In this document: piece by piece, positions 15,037 to 25,480 of the stretch | Numbering within the stretch: position 1 is the first letter of the stretch | Layout of the letters: each line of letters opens with the position of its first letter | From: Thermomonas sp. | Lineage (GTDB): Bacteria > Pseudomonadota > Gammaproteobacteria > Xanthomonadales > Xanthomonadaceae | Assembly (NCBI RefSeq): GCF_029945965.1 | Contig: NZ_JAQSDO010000015.1 | Location: 718,921-782,920 of the forward strand | Direction of reading: 5' to 3' | DNA: 64,000 bases | The notes under the pieces: model-generated | The model's input: only the letters and a program-made list of their open reading frames with translations | Told to the model about the DNA's origin: nothing | Databases searched by the model: none | Translations under genes and position numbers: made by a program

Positions 15037-16350
15037 CTACTCGGCCACCAGCGGCTTGCCATCAATCGTGAGCGTGGACGGCTGTTCGGTGACCTGCAAG
15101 CGCTTGGCGACAGCTTCCGCTTCGCGCATCACCCGCAGCATGTTGCCACCAGCCACCGCGGCAAGTTCTGCATCGGTCCAGCCACGGCGAGCAAGCTCGA
15201 TCAGCAACGCCGGATATTTGTCGACCGCATTCAGCCCTTCGGGTGTAGTCGGGATGCCATCGAAATCCGAACCAATCCCGACGCTCTCCACGCCCGCCAC
15301 TTTGCGGATGTGTTCGAAATGGTCGGCCACCATGCCCAGCGTCACCACCGGCGCGGGATGCTGTTTTTCCCATTCGGCCAGCGCCGCATTGGCACGTTCC
15401 GGCTGGCCGATATACAGACCGCCGTAGGGCGGCGCATTGAAACGGGCTTTTTCCGCGGCACGGCCTGCATCCCAGCGTGCGCTCGCAGCGGAGACATAGC
15501 CTGGATAAAAATTCACCATCACGATACCGTGGTTTTTCGCAACCAACCGCAACACATCATCCGGCACATCACGCGGATGATCGATCAGTGCACGTGCACC
15601 GGAATGCGAGAACATTACTGGGGCGGCGCTGGCGGCAATCGCCTGGCGCATGGTGTCGGGCGAGACATGACTGAGGTCGACCAGCATGCCGAGCCGGTTC
15701 ATCTCGCCAACGATTGCCTTGCCGAATGGCGTCAGTCCATGGTGCTCGGGATCTGCAGTCGCCGAGTCCGCCCAGTCGGTATTGCTGGTATGCGTCAGGG
15801 TCATGTAGCGCGCACCAAGCACGTACATCTGGCGCAGCACTGCCATCGAATCGTTGATCTGGTGGCCACCTTCAATACCGATCAGCGAGGCGATGCGGCC
15901 TTCAAGATGGATGCGCTCGATGTCGGCGGCGGTATACGCCATCTCGAACGCTTCGGGATAGCGCGCCACCATCGTGCGCACGATGTCGATTTCTTCCAGC
16001 GTCATCTGCACTGCAGCCGGGCCGGTTATCGATGCGGGAATCCAGACCGACCAGAACTGACCGCCCATGCCGCCTGCACGCATGCGCGGTATATCTGTCA
16101 TGAGCGGCGTTTGGCCAGCCTTGGCCTTGTCGTGCTTCGAATGGTCGACGCGCAGATCGACAGCGCCACGTGCACGCAATTCCCACGGCAGGTCGTTGTG
16201 ACCGTCGATCAATGGGGTGTCCGCCAGCACCTTGGCGACGCGCGCCGCCAGTGCCGCATCGTTCTTGCCGGATGACGGCGTCGCGGCCTGCGCCAGACTG
16301 CTGCAGGCGATTGCCACGGAGATCAACCAAGCCAACTTGCGACGCTGCAT
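15037..16350 (-). CDS. Membrane dipeptidase (peptidase family M19)
   Basis: A secreted zinc dipeptidase of the renal dipeptidase family, 437 aa. A signal peptide (LAWLISVAIACSSLAQA) precedes the zinc motif DGHNDLPWELR. Other family pieces are IEGGHQINDS, HTSNTDWADS, SHSGARALIDHPRDVPDD and GVESVGIGSDFDGI, together giving the His and Asp ligands of the binuclear site. ATG 16350 is chosen because it begins the signal peptide; the upstream in-frame extension of 71 residues has no matching character. It probably degrades dipeptides in the periplasm or at the outer membrane. Confidence 0.92.
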   Translation of the reverse strand: MQRRKLAWLISVAIACSSLAQAATPSSGKNDAALAARVAKVLADTPLIDGHNDLPWELRARGAVDLRVDHSKHDKAKAGQTPLMTDIPRMRAGGMGGQFWSVWIPASITGPAAVQMTLEEIDIVRTMVARYPEAFEMAYTAADIERIHLEGRIASLIGIEGGHQINDSMAVLRQMYVLGARYMTLTHTSNTDWADSATADPEHHGLTPFGKAIVGEMNRLGMLVDLSHVSPDTMRQAIAASAAPVMFSHSGARALIDHPRDVPDDVLRLVAKNHGIVMVNFYPGYVSAASARWDAGRAAEKARFNAPPYGGLYIGQPERANAALAEWEKQHPAPVVTLGMVADHFEHIRKVAGVESVGIGSDFDGIPTTPEGLNAVDKYPALLIELARRGWTDAELAAVAGGNMLRVMREAEAVAKRLQVTEQPSTLTIDGKPLVAE

Positions 16351-16495
16351 CCGTGTCTCCCGGTAATGGTGTGAGTGAATCCACTGCCCGTCTCGCCGGA
16401 ATCGCGAGGCGCGAACAAGCCTGATCAGGCCAACAGCGATCTTACTCCAGGCATCACGTCCGCCAATGCTCGCGCGATTGCTCAGGACATCTGGC

Positions 16496-17317
16496 TCAGA
16501 ACATTCCTCGACTGATGCCCAGGTGCTCCAGCACGCGGCTTGAAATCTCTTCGATCGAGGCATTCGTCGTGCTCAACAATTCAATGCCTTCACGTCGCAT
16601 CATTGCTTCGGCCTGCGCGACTTCGCGCTTGCAGGTGTCGAGCTGCGAATAGCGTGAATTCGGCCGGCGTTCCTGGCGGATCTGCTGCAAGCGGATCGGG
16701 TCGATGGTCAGGCCGAACAGCTTGTTGCGATAGGCACGCAGTTTGGCCGGCAAGCGCTCGACCTCCAGGTCTTCTTCGGTCAATGGATAATTGGCCGCGC
16801 GCACGCCATGGTGCAAGGCCAAATACACGCAGGTGGGCGTCTTGCCCGCACGCGAGACCGCGACCAGGATCAGGTCGGCCTCGGCATAGTCGATGTTCAT
16901 GCCATCGTCGTGGGTCAAGGCATAGTTCATCGCATTGATGCGGCGATGGTAAGCATCGAAATCCACGATCCCATGTGCCTGCCCGACGGTTGACTGGCTA
17001 ATGGCGCCAAGCTCCTGCTCAAGTGGAGCGATGAAGGGCGCGAACACGTCCAGCATCAAGGCCCCACTGCTGGCCAGCAAGGTGTTCAATTCGGCGTCCA
17101 CTCCGGAATTCACCACGATCGGGCGGATTCCGGCGGCCTCACCGGCCGCGCGGATCTTGCGGGCCGCCTCGCGCGCCTTGTCCGGGGTGTCCACGAACGG
17201 CAGGCGATCGGTCTTGAAGCGAGTCCCACTGAACTGGGTCAGCAGGCTGTGTCCAATGGTTTCAGCGGTAATGCCGGTGCCATCGGAGACGTAAAACACG
17301 GGGCGTATGTCGGTCAT
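16496..17317 (-). CDS. ppsR: PEP synthase regulatory protein (bifunctional kinase/phosphorylase)
   Basis: Turns PEP synthase off and on by ADP-dependent phosphorylation and phosphate-dependent dephosphorylation. At 273 aa it matches the DUF299 family (E. coli PpsR 277 aa). The N-terminus [19 protein letters not shown] and the P-loop-like [14 protein letters not shown] are typical. Start ATG 17317 is the natural one; the frame is open far upstream, but that part is antisense to ppsA. It is divergent from ppsA with 90 bases between starts, which fits its role as regulator of that enzyme. Confidence 0.95.
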   Translation of the reverse strand: MTDIRPVFYVSDGTGITAETIGHSLLTQFSGTRFKTDRLPFVDTPDKAREAARKIRAAGEAAGIRPIVVNSGVDAELNTLLASSGALMLDVFAPFIAPLEQELGAISQSTVGQAHGIVDFDAYHRRINAMNYALTHDDGMNIDYAEADLILVAVSRAGKTPTCVYLALHHGVRAANYPLTEEDLEVERLPAKLRAYRNKLFGLTIDPIRLQQIRQERRPNSRYSQLDTCKREVAQAEAMMRREGIELLSTTNASIEEISSRVLEHLGISRGMF

Positions 17318-17407
17318 CGTGAAATCGCAGTCAGTCTTGGAGGGTAGCCGTTGTAAAATAGCGGTTTCGGCGAGTTCGCGTCGCCCTCCCCATACACGGA
17401 GCCTGCC

Positions 17408-19807
17408 TTGAACGCCCCCGCCTTGATCAAGAACGTCCTGTGGCTGCAAGACCTGCGCCTGTCCGACCTGGCCCAGGTCGGCGGCAAGAATTCCTCGCTC
17501 GGTGAAATGATCGGCGAGCTGTCCGGCCTTGGCGTGTCGGTGCCCGGCGGTTTTGCCACCACCGCTGACGCCTTCCAGGCATTCATCGCCCACAACGACC
17601 TGCACGCGCGGATCTACGACAAGCTGGCCACGGTTGATGTCGAGGATGTGCCTGCATTGACGGCTGCTGGTGCACTGGTGCGTGGCTGGGTGATGGATGC
17701 GCCGCTGCAACCTGAACTCGACAACGACATCCGCAACGCGTATGCGAAGTTGTGCGCGGACAATGGGGGAGGCGATGTTGCTGTGGCTGTGCGCTCCTCG
17801 GCAACCGCCGAAGACCTGCCGGATGCCAGCTTTGCCGGCCAGCAGGAGACCTTCCTCAACGTCACTGGCGCCGATGATGTGGTGCGCAAGGTCAAGGAAG
17901 TCTTCACCAGCCTCTACAATGACCGTGCGATCGCCTATCGCGTGCATCATGGTTTTGCCCACGAAGATGTGTTCCTGTCCGCCGGCGTGCAGCTGATGGT
18001 GCGTTCGGACTGCGGGTCTTCCGGCGTGCTGTTCACCCTCGACACTGAATCCGGTTTCCGCGACGTGGTCTTCGTTACCGCCAGTTATGGCCTGGGTGAA
18101 ATGGTTGTGCAAGGTGCGGTGAATCCGGACGAATTCTACGTCTACAAGCGCACGCTCACCGCCGGCAAGCCCGCGATCCTGCGCCGCTCGCTGGGCAGCA
18201 AGCAATTGCGGATGGTTTATTCCGATGTGCCCGGCGAACGCGTGCGCACCGAAGCCACTCCTGCGGAATTGCAAAAACAATTCTCGATCAGCGATGCCGA
18301 CGTGCAGGAATTGTCGCGGCAGGCGTTGACCATCGAACGGCACTATGACCGCCCGATGGACATCGAATGGGGCAAGGACGGCGTCAGCGGCAAGCTCTTC
18401 ATTCTGCAGGCCAGGCCTGAAACGGTGAAGTCACGTGCGCATGCGACCCAGCTCGAGCGCTACACCTTGGGCGAGCGCGGCGACGTGCTGGTCGAGGGCC
18501 GCGCGATCGGCAGCAAGATCGGCAGTGGCATCGCTCGTGTCGTGCGTTCGCTGGAAGACATGGCTCGCGTGCAGCCTGGCGACGTGCTGGTGGCCGACAT
18601 GACCGATCCCGACTGGGAGCCGGTGATGAAGCGCTCCGCCGCCATCGTCACCAACCGTGGCGGCCGCACCTGCCATGCCGCGATCATCGCGCGCGAATTG
18701 GGCGTGCCGGCCGTGGTCGGCACCGGCGATGCGCTGGACCGGATCAAGGACGGCGACGAGATCACCGTCAGTTGTGCCGAAGGCGACACCGGCTTCATCT
18801 ATGCGGGTGCCCTGCCCTTTGAGCGCACCACCACCGACCTCGGCAACATGCCGCCGGCGCCGCTGAAGATCATGATGAACGTGGGCAACCCGGACCGTGC
18901 GTTCGACTTCGGCATGTTGCCGAATGCGGGGATTGGTTTGGCCCGGCTCGAGATGATCATTGCCAGCCATATCGGCGTGCATCCCAAGGCACTGTTGGAC
19001 TATGCCCTGCAGGATTCGGCGACCAAGGCGAAGATCGACGAACGCATCGCCGGTTATGCCGGGCCGGTCGAGTTCTACGTGGACCGCCTGGCCGAGGGCA
19101 TCGCCACGATTACTGCGTCGGTCGCGCCGAAACCCGTGATCGTGCGATTGAGCGACTTCAAGTCCAACGAATACGCCAACCTGATTGGTGGCGCGCGCTA
19201 CGAGCCGCATGAAGAAAACCCGATGATCGGTTTCCGCGGCGCCAGCCGCTACATCGACCCGTCCTTCCGCGATGCGTTTGCGCTGGAATGCCAAGCAGTC
19301 AAACGCGTGCGCGAAGACATGGGGCTGGATAACCTGTGGGTGATGATCCCGTTCGTGCGCACGCTCGACGAAGGCCGCAAGGTGATCGAGGTGCTGCGCG
19401 AGAATGGCCTGGTCCAGGGCGACGTATCCGGTGAGGGCGGCGGCCTGAAGATCATCATGATGTGCGAACTGCCATCGAACGCACTGATGGCCGACGAGTT
19501 CCTGGAGATCTTCGACGGCTTCTCGATCGGTTCCAATGACATGACCCAGCTCACATTGGGGCTTGATCGTGATTCGGCGATCGTGGCGAACCTGTTCGAT
19601 GAGCGCGATCCGGCGGTGAAGAAGTTGCTGTCGATGGCGATCAAGTCCGCACGCGCCAAGGGCAAGTACATCGGCATCTGCGGCCAGGGCCCAAGCGACC
19701 ATCCGGATCTTGCAGTGTGGCTGATGGAGCAAGGCATAGAATCGGTCTCGCTCAATCCCGACACCGTGGTCGATACCTGGCTGGCGCTGGCACGGTCGAA
19801 GGCATGA
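17408..19807 (+). CDS. ppsA: Phosphoenolpyruvate synthase (pyruvate, water dikinase)
   Basis: Makes PEP from pyruvate and ATP for gluconeogenesis. The protein is 799 aa, close to E. coli PpsA (792). The N-terminal ATP-binding domain includes [11 protein letters not shown] and [20 protein letters not shown]. The swivelling phosphohistidine domain has GGRTCHAAI with His423. The C-terminal PEP-binding barrel has [14 protein letters not shown]. The start is TTG 17408 with GGAG upstream; no ATG in a suitable place precedes the conserved N-terminus. Its stop overlaps the mscS start. Confidence 0.96.
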   Translation: MNAPALIKNVLWLQDLRLSDLAQVGGKNSSLGEMIGELSGLGVSVPGGFATTADAFQAFIAHNDLHARIYDKLATVDVEDVPALTAAGALVRGWVMDAPLQPELDNDIRNAYAKLCADNGGGDVAVAVRSSATAEDLPDASFAGQQETFLNVTGADDVVRKVKEVFTSLYNDRAIAYRVHHGFAHEDVFLSAGVQLMVRSDCGSSGVLFTLDTESGFRDVVFVTASYGLGEMVVQGAVNPDEFYVYKRTLTAGKPAILRRSLGSKQLRMVYSDVPGERVRTEATPAELQKQFSISDADVQELSRQALTIERHYDRPMDIEWGKDGVSGKLFILQARPETVKSRAHATQLERYTLGERGDVLVEGRAIGSKIGSGIARVVRSLEDMARVQPGDVLVADMTDPDWEPVMKRSAAIVTNRGGRTCHAAIIARELGVPAVVGTGDALDRIKDGDEITVSCAEGDTGFIYAGALPFERTTTDLGNMPPAPLKIMMNVGNPDRAFDFGMLPNAGIGLARLEMIIASHIGVHPKALLDYALQDSATKAKIDERIAGYAGPVEFYVDRLAEGIATITASVAPKPVIVRLSDFKSNEYANLIGGARYEPHEENPMIGFRGASRYIDPSFRDAFALECQAVKRVREDMGLDNLWVMIPFVRTLDEGRKVIEVLRENGLVQGDVSGEGGGLKIIMMCELPSNALMADEFLEIFDGFSIGSNDMTQLTLGLDRDSAIVANLFDERDPAVKKLLSMAIKSARAKGKYIGICGQGPSDHPDLAVWLMEQGIESVSLNPDTVVDTWLALARSKA

Positions 19808-20748
19808 CCAATCCGATCGCCAAGTCCGCGGCAGGCTTCGATCCACGCGCTTGGCTGACCGCCGGGTTGGCTGACAAGGCGATTGATTTCGTTGCGGCAC
19901 TGCTGATCGTGCTGGTCGGATGGTGGCTGGCGCGCTGGATCTCGCGCCTGCTCGACAAGTCGCTGGTCAAGATGGAGGCAGACGAGATCCTGCGCAGCTT
20001 CCTGCGCAACATCGCCTTTGCGGCGCTGATGGTGGTAGTGCTGATCGCCGCATTGCAGAAGGTCGGTGTGCCGACGACCTCGCTGCTTGCGATGGTTGGC
20101 GCGGCAGGCTTGGCAATTGGCCTTGCGCTGAAGGACTCGCTGTCCAACATTGCATCGGGTCTGATGCTGATCGTGCAGCGTCCGTTCAAAGCCGGCGATG
20201 CGGTGCAGGTTGGCGGAGTGGAAGGCGTGGTGGAGCAGGTCCGTATCTTCACCACCCGCTTGCGCACCTACCAGAACGAGTTGGTCGTGCTCCCCAACAG
20301 CGAGATCACCACCAAGCCAATAATCAACTTCACCTATAAGCCTTTGCGTCGCGCCGATATCACGGTGGGGATTGGCTATGGCGAACGCGTGGATCGTGCC
20401 CGCGAAGTACTGCTTGCCGTCGCCAAGGCCAATCCCGAGGTCCTGCGCAAGCCCGCCACCGAGGTGCTGGTGACTGGCCTTGGCGAGAGCAGCGTGGACC
20501 TGGTGCTGCGTGCGTGGATCAAGACCGAGGTATTCGTGCAGACCCGCAGCGAACTGACCGAAGCGGTGCATCGCGAGTTCACCGATGCCGGCATCAATAT
20601 TCCGTACCCGCAGCGCGATGTGCACGTCTATCAGCACGCTGGCAAGGATGCGGACATGAATCGGAGCGATGGCGATGTAAATGCCGATATTAATGGTGAT
20701 GGTGATGGCGACGACATCGCCAAGGCCGCTACTGCCGCCAGCAACTGA
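19804..20748 (+). CDS. mscS: Small-conductance mechanosensitive channel, MscS family
   Basis: A 314 aa membrane channel that relieves osmotic downshock. The three N-terminal helices include the pore helix, [20 protein letters not shown]. The beta domain follows with [15 protein letters not shown] and the alpha/beta C-terminal domain with [20 protein letters not shown] 19804 overlaps the ppsA stop by 4 bases, so it is probably cotranscribed with ppsA. The last 35 residues form an unusual Asp/Asn/Gly-rich tail (20647-20715), with [16 protein letters not shown], absent from typical MscS proteins. Confidence 0.93.
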   Translation: MTNPIAKSAAGFDPRAWLTAGLADKAIDFVAALLIVLVGWWLARWISRLLDKSLVKMEADEILRSFLRNIAFAALMVVVLIAALQKVGVPTTSLLAMVGAAGLAIGLALKDSLSNIASGLMLIVQRPFKAGDAVQVGGVEGVVEQVRIFTTRLRTYQNELVVLPNSEITTKPIINFTYKPLRRADITVGIGYGERVDRAREVLLAVAKANPEVLRKPATEVLVTGLGESSVDLVLRAWIKTEVFVQTRSELTEAVHREFTDAGINIPYPQRDVHVYQHAGKDADMNRSDGDVNADINGDGDGDDIAKAATAASN

Positions 20749-20756
20749 GACCGGCT

Positions 20757-23700
20757 TCAGCCGTGGATGCGATTGCGGCCAGCGCGCTTGGCTTCGTATA
20801 GCAATGTATCTGCGCGGCTGAGCAGTTTTTCGTAATGCGACAAACCGGTGCGTTCGGCCACGCCCCCACTGATGGTCATTTTCCAGCCCGGCGCGAACGC
20901 GCTGCAGTCCAACCGTTCCACCGCCCAGCGCAGCCGTTCGCAACGGTTCCGCGCCTCTTCCAGCGGCAGGCCTTCGAACAGCACGGCGAATTCCTCACCT
21001 CCCCAGCGCGCAAGAATTCCCAGCGCGCCAAGTTCCTCGCGCATGGTGTCAGCCACTGCGATCAGTGCCTGGTCGCCTGCCGCATGCGAATAACCGTCGT
21101 TGATCCGTTTGAATTCGTCGATGTCGAATAGCCCGACACTGAGTCGGCGACCGCTCGCAATTGCTTCAGCGAATGCACGCGTGAGTTGTTCGTCCATGCT
21201 GCGCCGGTTGGCCAAACCGGTCAGCGCGTCCTCGCGTGCCTGGCGTTCGAATGCCTCGGCCTGATCCTTCAATTTTTCCAGCAGGAAGGTCTTTTCCTTG
21301 TCCGATTCCATCAGGCGGTCAGTGCGGTCGCGCAGGTCACTGGTGCGCTGTTCAATCAGGTCTTCCAGTTGCACCGAGCGTTGCCGTAAATGACCCAGCC
21401 GCCAGCGATACATGCCAGCAACCAGCAGGCCAGCCAGCAACACCAGCAGCGGGATGAACCACGGCTGCTGCCAGAGCAGTGGCTTGATTTCGATATCCAG
21501 TGCAGTGATGTCCTTGCTCCAGCCCATGCCGAGCCCAGGCAGCGAGGCATTGACCAGGAACCGGTAATGCCCCGGGCGCAGGTTGGTGTATTGCGCCACG
21601 CGCTGGTTGCCACGTTCATTCCACTCATGCTCCAGGCCGTCCAGCCGGTAGCGATAGCGGATGAAGCGCGGGAATTTGAAAGTCAGGCTGGCGTAATGGA
21701 ACTCGAGCTTGCGCTTGCCGGCCGGCAAGCGTAACGGCGACTGCATCGTTACCTGCTGGTCGTTGGCGGACACATCCTCGATCACTACCGGCGGCAGCCC
21801 GCGCCGATATTCGTCCAGCTTTGTGGGATCGACAACAGCGGCGCCACCGGCAGTGGCCACCCAGATCCGCCCACGCGCATCGAGCAAGGCAGCAGGCCCG
21901 GAACCGCCATTGCACTGGCTGCTGGCGAGGCCGTCGGCCTCGCCGAAATGGTCGACCGTCAATACGTCCTTGCTGTCGGACAGCACGGCCTCCGCATCGG
22001 CCCGGCGTATCCGCAACACACCTCGGTTGGACGTCAGCCACAGACTGCCGCGGCCATCGTCGATGACCTCGAACAGGGTGTCGATGGGTAATCCCTGCTT
22101 CAATCCCAGCACCTTAAGCTGGCCGTCTCGATAGCGCACCAGTCCGCGATCGGTGGCGATCCACAACGTGCCATCGGCATCTTCGAGGAAATCGAACACG
22201 TCCTGCGCACCGTTCATGCCACGCAAGTCCACCGTCGACACCTTGTCGCCGACGATATGCGCCACGCCGTTGGCGGTGCCGACCCACAGGCTGTCATCGC
22301 GCGCTACTTCCAGGGTGATGATGAAATCCCGCGGCAGCCCCTGCTCGACACCGAAGTATTCGAATTTGCCATCACGCATGCGGACCAGACCGCGGTTGGT
22401 GCCGATCCAGACCGTGCCATCGGATTGCTGCGCAAGCGCACGGATCTGGTTGCTGCCCGGCATGCCATGCGCGCGGTCGTATTGGGCAATCACCTTGCCA
22501 TTGCGCAAGCGCAACACGCCGGCGGTATAGCTGCCTACCAGCAGGCTGCCATCGCGATCCTCGAGCAGGCTCAGCACAGAATCGCTGGGCAGGCCATCGG
22601 CACTGGTGTAACTCGCCTGCAGCTTGCCGTTGCGCCACTGGTTTAGCCCACGGCTGGTGCCGATCCAGATTGAACCATCGCGAGATTCTGCAAGGGCGCG
22701 CACATAGTCGTCGCTTAGCCCCTGGTCGCGATTGAACGTGCTGAAGGGCGCATCGCTGAGCCGCATCAGGCCGGCATTGGTTCCCGCCCAGATACTGCCT
22801 TCGCGGTCGACCAGCAAGGCCGCAACGCGATTGTTTGGCAAGCCGCGCAGGCTGGTGAAACGCTCCAGGCTGGACGCCCGTTGTCGCAGCAGGCCATTGT
22901 TGACCGTGCCCACCCACAGATATCCAGAGGAATCCGTTGCCAGGCTGGGCACCCCATCCACGGGCAATTCAGGGGATTGCAGGACGAAGCGATCACCTTG
23001 CCTGCGATACACGCCTCGCTCGGTGCCGACGAACAGGGTGCCTCCAGCATCCTGGATCACCCGGAAGATCGGTGCATCCGGGAGCCCCGCTGCGGTCGCG
23101 TAAACCACCGGGCGATCTTCCACGAAGTGCACCAGCCCGGCGGCTGTCGCCACCCAGACGCTGCCATCGCGGTCCAGCAGCAGACCGTAGTTGATGTCGG
23201 ACGGCAGGCCATTGTGGCTAGTGAAATAAGTTGGCTTCTTTTTACTGTTGCCAATATCAATGCGGGTAATGCCTGCACTCTCGGTGGCCACCCACAAGCG
23301 TCCCTGCTTGTCGATCAGGGCGTCCATGATCTCTTCCTGGGACAGCCCGTCCTTCATCAGCCATGTGCGCCAGCTGTCGCCGCGCATGACGCTGACACCG
23401 CCACGCGACGTGCCGATGACGACCGCACCATCCGCAGTCGCGCGCACCGAACGCACGCCATTGTCTTTCAGCGCAGGCGTATTGCTGCGGTCGAACACCC
23501 GGAACTCGAGCCCGTTGTAGCGCACCAGGCCTTCCCAGGTACCCAGCCACAAATAGCCATCCGGCGACTGCGCAATCGAATTGACCTGGTTGTGCGGCAG
23601 GCCTTGCCGGGTCGTCCATGTTTCGCGGAAGTAGGCGGACAGCGGCTTGTCCTGCGCAACCGCATGGCCTGCCGGCAGCAAGACACACAGCAGTAACAGA

Positions 23701-23774
23701 CATAACCACGCATGCCATTGGCATGGTGATCGGCTGCGCATTCGACCCTGAGATGCCCCCTGCATCCGGTTCAT
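20757..23774 (-). CDS. Sensor diguanylate cyclase with beta-propeller (Reg_prop/Y_Y_Y/GGDEF)
   Basis: A 1005 aa inner-membrane sensor that makes c-di-GMP. A signal peptide (HAWLCLLLLCVLLPAGHA) is followed by a periplasmic propeller of about a dozen repeats of the DGYLWLGTWEGLVRYNG type. A Y_Y_Y domain (LEFHYASLTF..YRYRLDGLE) comes next, then one transmembrane helix (WFIPLLVLLAGLLVAGMY), a coiled-coil linker and a GGDEF domain with the intact active motif GGEEF. The inhibitory RxxD site is absent: the positions that should be Arg and Asp are both Gly. ATG 23774 leaves 16 bases after the orn stop; ATG 23735 is an alternative. The ligand is unknown. Confidence 0.92.
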   Translation of the reverse strand: MNRMQGASQGRMRSRSPCQWHAWLCLLLLCVLLPAGHAVAQDKPLSAYFRETWTTRQGLPHNQVNSIAQSPDGYLWLGTWEGLVRYNGLEFRVFDRSNTPALKDNGVRSVRATADGAVVIGTSRGGVSVMRGDSWRTWLMKDGLSQEEIMDALIDKQGRLWVATESAGITRIDIGNSKKKPTYFTSHNGLPSDINYGLLLDRDGSVWVATAAGLVHFVEDRPVVYATAAGLPDAPIFRVIQDAGGTLFVGTERGVYRRQGDRFVLQSPELPVDGVPSLATDSSGYLWVGTVNNGLLRQRASSLERFTSLRGLPNNRVAALLVDREGSIWAGTNAGLMRLSDAPFSTFNRDQGLSDDYVRALAESRDGSIWIGTSRGLNQWRNGKLQASYTSADGLPSDSVLSLLEDRDGSLLVGSYTAGVLRLRNGKVIAQYDRAHGMPGSNQIRALAQQSDGTVWIGTNRGLVRMRDGKFEYFGVEQGLPRDFIITLEVARDDSLWVGTANGVAHIVGDKVSTVDLRGMNGAQDVFDFLEDADGTLWIATDRGLVRYRDGQLKVLGLKQGLPIDTLFEVIDDGRGSLWLTSNRGVLRIRRADAEAVLSDSKDVLTVDHFGEADGLASSQCNGGSGPAALLDARGRIWVATAGGAAVVDPTKLDEYRRGLPPVVIEDVSANDQQVTMQSPLRLPAGKRKLEFHYASLTFKFPRFIRYRYRLDGLEHEWNERGNQRVAQYTNLRPGHYRFLVNASLPGLGMGWSKDITALDIEIKPLLWQQPWFIPLLVLLAGLLVAGMYRWRLGHLRQRSVQLEDLIEQRTSDLRDRTDRLMESDKEKTFLLEKLKDQAEAFERQAREDALTGLANRRSMDEQLTRAFAEAIASGRRLSVGLFDIDEFKRINDGYSHAAGDQALIAVADTMREELGALGILARWGGEEFAVLFEGLPLEEARNRCERLRWAVERLDCSAFAPGWKMTISGGVAERTGLSHYEKLLSRADTLLYEAKRAGRNRIHG

Positions 23775-23790
23775 GCCTGTCTGCTTCGCC

Positions 23791-24372
23791 TCAGCTCGCC
23801 GGTAATCCGGCCAAAGTACCCATGAACTGCCGGTAATGCCGCAGCTCCTCGATCGAGTCGCGCACATCGCTCAATGCGGTATGCGCGGACTGTTTGTTGA
23901 ACCCCACCATCGTCTGAGGCGACCAGCGCCGCGCAAGTTCCTTGACGGTGCTGACATCCAGGTTGCGATAGTGGTAATACGCTTCCAATGCAGGCATCAG
24001 GCGAGCCATGAAACGCCGGTCCTGGCAGATCGAATTGCCGCACATCGGCGACGCATTCGCCGGCACCCATTCGCGCAGGAACGCCAGCGTGCGCGCTTCG
24101 GCTTCCGCCAGCGGCACGCCCTGCTCCAGCACCCGCGTCCACAAGCCGGACTTGCCATGCTGGTTGCGGTTCCAGTCGTCCATCGCCTCCAGCGTCGCCA
24201 ACGGATGGGCGATGGCCAGGTCCGGACCTTCCGCCAGGAAATTCAGCTGGCCATCGGTGACGACGGTAGCGATTTCGAGGATGCCATCGCGGTCGGTATC
24301 CAACCCGGTCATTTCCAGATCGATCCAGACCAGACGCTCGTTGGCGGTGTCTGTTGCGTTGTCGGCAGCCAT
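23791..24372 (-). CDS. orn: Oligoribonuclease
   Basis: A 3'-5' exoribonuclease that finishes RNA decay and hydrolyses pGpG, the breakdown product of c-di-GMP. The protein is 193 aa with the DEDDh set: [10 protein letters not shown] near the start, a central region with [13 protein letters not shown], and [11 protein letters not shown] near the C-terminus. ATG 24372 is chosen; upstream in-frame sequence has no conserved character. It lies 16 bases upstream of the diguanylate cyclase gene on the same strand, likely an operon. Confidence 0.96.
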   Translation of the reverse strand: MAADNATDTANERLVWIDLEMTGLDTDRDGILEIATVVTDGQLNFLAEGPDLAIAHPLATLEAMDDWNRNQHGKSGLWTRVLEQGVPLAEAEARTLAFLREWVPANASPMCGNSICQDRRFMARLMPALEAYYHYRNLDVSTVKELARRWSPQTMVGFNKQSAHTALSDVRDSIEELRHYRQFMGTLAGLPAS

Positions 24373-24430
24373 GTAGTCGCGCTCCCTTATTAGGTCAGGG
24401 CATGATACCGGCTCATCCACGGAAACTTGC

Positions 24431-24895
24431 ATGCTGCAGACCACGACCACCGCAATGAGCCACTACGCCATCCTGACCGCAATGCTGGCGCCGGCGTTCT
24501 TCCTGACTGCGACCGCCTCTCTGTTGATGTCGGCCAACAGCCGACTGGCCAGGGTCGTGGATCGGCTAAGGGCGTTGATCGTGTCATGGGACAACGACGC
24601 ACCTGATCGTGCGGAACGCGAGGACCAGATCCGTCGCCATCGCCAACGTGCCCATATCGTGTTGCGTGCCTGCCGCCTGCTGCATGGCGCGCTCGCAAGC
24701 TTCGTCGGCACCAGCCTGGCGCTGGCGATGGATGCGTTTCTGGGTTTCCGGCTGGGCGCAGTGCCTACGATCATGGCCGTGCTCGGCGTGCTGTTCCTGC
24801 TTGCCGCCAGCTTTTCGATGTGGCGCGAAGTCAGCCTGGCCGTGAAAAGCTTCGACCTGGAACTTGATCAGGAAATGTTGCGGCGCAGGGGCTAG
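24431..24895 (+). CDS. DUF2721 family membrane protein
   Basis: A 154 aa membrane protein. The first helix is followed by [18 protein letters not shown], the hallmark of DUF2721, and two further helices lie at about 85-125. The middle is basic and probably cytoplasmic. It is divergent from orn, and its stop codon overlaps the tadA stop in the shared tetramer CTAG (24892-24895). Function unknown. Confidence 0.85.
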   Translation: MLQTTTTAMSHYAILTAMLAPAFFLTATASLLMSANSRLARVVDRLRALIVSWDNDAPDRAEREDQIRRHRQRAHIVLRACRLLHGALASFVGTSLALAMDAFLGFRLGAVPTIMAVLGVLFLLAASFSMWREVSLAVKSFDLELDQEMLRRRG

Positions 24896-25428
24896 CCCGC
24901 GACCTTTCCGCGCTTTGCCCTGAAATAGGCGGTCAACATCGCGCCGGCCTGGTCGCCCAGCACGCCCCCCACGACCTCGACACGATGGTTGTGACGTGCG
25001 TCGGAAAGCAGGTCGAATACGCTGCCGGCCGCGCCCGTCTTCGGATCAAACGCACCAAACACCACCCTTGCGATGCGCGCATGCACGGCGGCCATCGCGC
25101 ACATCGCGCAGGGCTCCAGCGTCACATACAGCGTGCAACCGACCAACCGGTGATTGCCTAAAGAGTGCCCCGCCCTGCGCATCGCCACGATTTCGGCATG
25201 TGCACTGGGATCGTGGTCGGCGATATTGCGGTTCCAGCCCTCGCCGATGAGCTCGCCATCGGCATCGACGACAAGCGCACCGACCGGAATCTCGTTGTCT
25301 TCGCGTTGCGCGCGCTCGGCGAGAGCCAAGGCTTGATGCATCCAGTGGTGGTCACTATTTGTTGTCGCATCGGGGTGTGTCACGCGCAAAAAACCTCCGC
25401 CCTCGTCATCTTCGTGGCTGCCGTCCAT
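24892..25428 (-). CDS. tadA: tRNA-specific adenosine deaminase
   Basis: Converts adenosine 34 to inosine in the tRNA-Arg anticodon. The protein is 178 aa with the zinc-binding deaminase motifs HAEIVAMRRAG and PCAMCAMAAVHARI and the substrate-contact region GWNRNIADHDPSAH. ATG 25428 gives a 28-residue polar extension before WMHQALALAERAQ; a shorter start is possible. It lies downstream of guaA on the same strand. Confidence 0.93.
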   Translation of the reverse strand: MDGSHEDDEGGGFLRVTHPDATTNSDHHWMHQALALAERAQREDNEIPVGALVVDADGELIGEGWNRNIADHDPSAHAEIVAMRRAGHSLGNHRLVGCTLYVTLEPCAMCAMAAVHARIARVVFGAFDPKTGAAGSVFDLLSDARHNHRVEVVGGVLGDQAGAMLTAYFRAKRGKVAG

Positions 25429-25460
25429 GGCGCGGCATCAATGGCTTCGGTGCTCCCGGC

Positions 25461-25478
25461 CCGGCCATCCATGGCCGG
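25461..25478. repeat. Palindrome CCGGCCAT-CC-ATGGCCGG
   Basis: A perfect 8-base inverted repeat with a 2-base centre, between tadA and guaA. Nearly the same structure (CCGACCAT-CC-ATGGTCGG) lies on the other side of guaA at 27171-27188, where it is preceded by a second small palindrome. The base changes are compensated in both arms, so the hairpin is kept. It looks like a REP-type element. Confidence 0.6.
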
Positions 25479-25480
25479 TC

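Noticed and set aside
18431-19900. A 489-codon open frame on the minus strand
   Set aside because: Antisense to ppsA, with no ribosome-binding site or family motif; ppsA is certain.
19249-20943. A 564-codon open frame on the minus strand
   Set aside because: It runs across the ppsA end, mscS and the cyclase end on the opposite strand or frame; no motif.
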